From an uncultured bacterium (GTDB lineage: Bacteria; Pseudomonadota; Alphaproteobacteria; Sphingomonadales; Sphingomonadaceae): a DNA stretch of 64,000 bases. Made by a program: the position numbers and the translations under genes. Positions 62,500-64,000 of the stretch are shown here, in pieces. The notes beneath the pieces were generated by a model. That model searched no databases and was not told where the DNA came from. It was given only the letters and a program-made list of their open reading frames with translations. How positions within the stretch are numbered: position 1 is the stretch's first letter; the number at the start of each line of letters is the position of its first letter. Location of the stretch: contig CALOGB020000009.1 of assembly GCA_942636505.2 (NCBI GenBank), positions 62,001-126,000 on the forward strand. The letters run 5' to 3'.

Positions 62500-63456
62500 A
62501 TGCTCGACACCCCCGCCGCCCAGGTCCCGACGCTCAGCCTCGCCACGCAGGACACCGACCCCGACGGTTTCGCCGCCGCGTTCGGCGAATCGTTCGAGCG
62601 CTACGGCTTTGCGATCGTCGCCGATCACGGCATTCCCGCCGACCTGATCGAGCGCGCCTGGGCCGAGACCAAGCTGTTGTTCGACCTCCCCGAGGACGAG
62701 AAGCGCGGCTATCACATTCCTGGCGGCGGCGGCGCGCGCGGCTATACGCCGTTCAAGACCGAGATCGCCAAGGACGCCAAGGTCGTCGACCTCAAGGAAT
62801 TCTGGCACGTCGGTCGCGAGCTCCCCGAGGGTCATCGCTATGCGGACACGATGGCGCCGAACGTCTGGCCGACGCGCCCCGGGGGCTTCAAGCCGGTCTT
62901 CCTGGAACTGTTCGCCGCGTTCGACCGCGCCGGCGACAAGCTCCTGTCCGCGATCGCGCGCCACCTGAAGCTCAAGCCCGACTGGTTCGACCCGGCGGTG
63001 AAGGACGGCAACAGCATCCTCCGCCTGCTCCATTACCCGCCGATCCCCGCCGACGCCGAGGGCGTCCGCGCCGGCGCACATGAGGACATCAACCTCATCA
63101 CGCTGCTGCTCGGTGCCGAGGAAGCCGGGCTCGAACTGCTCGATCGCGCTAACGGCCGCTGGCTGTCGATCAAGCCACCCGAGGGCGCGATGGTCGTCAA
63201 CGTCGGCGACATGCTCCAGCGGCTGACCAACAACGTGCTGCCCTCGACCACGCATCGCGTCGTCAACCCGCCCCCCGAACGCCGCGGCCACTCGCGCTAT
63301 TCGATGCCGTTCTTCCTGCACCCCGCGCCGGACTTCCTGATCGAGACGCTGCCGCAGACGATCACCCCGGACAACGCGAACCGCTATCCAAACCCGATCA
63401 CCGCGCACGACTATTTGTACGAGCGACTGGTCGAGATCGGGCTCATCAAGAAGTAG
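62500..63456 (+). CDS. 2-oxoglutarate/Fe(II)-dependent oxygenase (isopenicillin N synthase-like)
   Basis: A 318-residue enzyme of the plant-type 2OG oxygenase family. The N-terminal DIOX_N part (GFAIVADHGIPADLIERAW) and the iron triad are visible: HED in AGAHEDINLITLLL and the distal His in STTHRVVNPP. RYSMPFFLHP supplies the Arg-x-Ser that binds 2-oxoglutarate. The ATG at 62500 matches the usual family start; in-frame sequence upstream is non-homologous. The substrate is unknown; no biosynthetic cluster is present. Confidence 0.91.
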   Translation: MLDTPAAQVPTLSLATQDTDPDGFAAAFGESFERYGFAIVADHGIPADLIERAWAETKLLFDLPEDEKRGYHIPGGGGARGYTPFKTEIAKDAKVVDLKEFWHVGRELPEGHRYADTMAPNVWPTRPGGFKPVFLELFAAFDRAGDKLLSAIARHLKLKPDWFDPAVKDGNSILRLLHYPPIPADAEGVRAGAHEDINLITLLLGAEEAGLELLDRANGRWLSIKPPEGAMVVNVGDMLQRLTNNVLPSTTHRVVNPPPERRGHSRYSMPFFLHPAPDFLIETLPQTITPDNANRYPNPITAHDYLYERLVEIGLIKK

Positions 63457-63463
63457 GGGCAGC

Positions 63464-63521
63464 ATGTTTCCCCGCGAAGGCGGGGACCCAGACTGGGCTC
63501 CCGCCTTCGCGGGAGAACAAA
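63464..63521. repeat. Type A palindromic repeat, copy 10
   Basis: Left arm CCCCGC-GAAG-GCGGGG, centre CCCAGACTGGG, right arm CTCCCGC-CTTC-GCGGGAG. It begins 7 bp after the oxygenase stop. Confidence 0.92.
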
Positions 63522-63572
63522 TTGGGAGAAGGTCGGTGGGGTTAAGTAAGTGGCGCCTCCGCTACCACCGCC

Positions 63573-63678
63573 CCCACCCCGGCGAAGGCCGGGGCCCAAT
63601 TGGGGGACGGTGATAACGAAGCGCAGCGCGCCGTTACGACCACCTTTCCAATTGGGCCCCGGCCTCCGCCGGGGTGGA
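63573..63678. repeat. Type B palindromic repeat, copy 7
   Basis: Arms ACCCCGGCGAAGGCCGGGG and CCCCGGCCTCCGCCGGGG with CCCAATTGG and CCAATTGGG inside. Together with the type A copy 51 bp to the left it fills most of the 340-bp gap before polA; no gene is seen there. Confidence 0.92.
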
Positions 63679-63796
63679 GCCTATTCTGATCGGTCAAAGC
63701 GGAGCAAAACACCCCACCGCTTTTCTCCCCACCTGATACCCAACAACCACGCTTCGGCCATTGGTGCGCGCGCCCGCATCCGCTAGACCGCGCGCG

Positions 63797-64000
63797 ATGC
63801 CCCATCTCTATCTCGTCGACGGCTCCGGCTATATCTTCCGCGCCTATCACCGGCTGCCGCCGCTCACCAACAAGCATGGCGAGCCGGTCGGCGCGGTGTA
63901 TGGCTATACGACGATGCTGTGGAAGCTCGCGGACGAGGTCCACGCCGCCGACGGCCCGACCCACATGGCGGTCATCCTCGACAAGTCGTCGAAGACCTTC
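63797..64000 (+). CDS. polA: DNA polymerase I, N-terminal part (cut by window end)
   Basis: The first 68 residues of polA. The sequence MPHLYLVDGSGYIFRAYHRL, with GAVYGYTTMLWKL and MAVILDKSSKTF following, is the start of the 5'-3' exonuclease domain, including the conserved metal-binding Asp in LVDGSGY. The gene continues past position 64000, so completeness cannot be judged. Confidence 0.93.
   Translation, partial: MPHLYLVDGSGYIFRAYHRLPPLTNKHGEPVGAVYGYTTMLWKLADEVHAADGPTHMAVILDKSSKTF

Overview
The window is high-GC, gene-dense DNA that fits an alphaproteobacterium of the Sphingomonadales, most likely Sphingomonas or a close relative. This rests on recognisable families: a TorF-type porin, an NDUFS4-like complex I subunit, the ileS-lspA-DUF3035 lipoprotein order, a secreted S8 protease with a Gly-rich lipobox region, an Fe-S photolyase, and many palindromic intergenic repeats. 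I see no tRNA, rRNA, CRISPR array, transposase or phage gene. The last gene, polA, runs off the right edge.

Layout. 0-4 kb: an Rrf2 regulator, mscL, and a tight lemA/TPM/TPM/Nudix run. 4-11.9 kb: an NDUFS4-like subunit and hrpB (minus strand), then mrcA (PBP1a), prfB and a lipoprotein-type methyltransferase. 12-20 kb: a folate, flavin and translation block (radC-like, thyA, hemerythrin, folA, ribF, ileS, lspA, DUF3035 lipoprotein) closed by a clear terminator. 20-26 kb: a TorF porin, the minus-strand string photolyase-sseA-metC-bluB, and divergent queF. 26-30 kb: a GT4 glycosyltransferase and a GH130 protein. 30-39.7 kb: an OPT transporter, an amiC-type amidase, rne, an M48 protease and a DsbA-like oxidoreductase. 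39.8-47 kb: an ABC-2 exporter, a CocE/NonD hydrolase, a CPBP protease, glpX, dapD and a HAD nucleotidase. 47-50.7 kb: an S8 protease with a barrel-like C-terminus and an LLM oxidoreductase. 50.7-57.1 kb: a plant-polysaccharide locus (GH43, MFS transporter, GH51 arabinofuranosidase, LacI regulator). 57-64 kb: a decayed hydrolase, a membrane-anchored nuclease, an outer-membrane protein, two small proteins, a Bcr/CflA efflux pump, a lipoprotein, a 2OG-Fe(II) oxygenase and the start of polA.

The strongest unusual signal is a set of bipartite inverted repeats, each made of two small hairpin arms around a centre. Ten copies of a 58-bp type (A) and seven of a roughly 105-bp type (B) lie between genes, and A and B are often neighbours. 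Related elements (types C to F) also occur. Three copies sit inside conserved protein genes, two in ileS and one in hrpB, and are read through in frame as extra peptide loops. Within types A and D the hairpin arms differ at positions that still pair, so the hairpin appears to be what is conserved.

Other points of note are a low-GC patch near the 3' end of ileS, a matching pair of LacI-type operator candidates in the arabinoxylan locus, inverted type D repeats on both sides of the OPT gene, and photolyase and queF start codons separated by only 20 bp.
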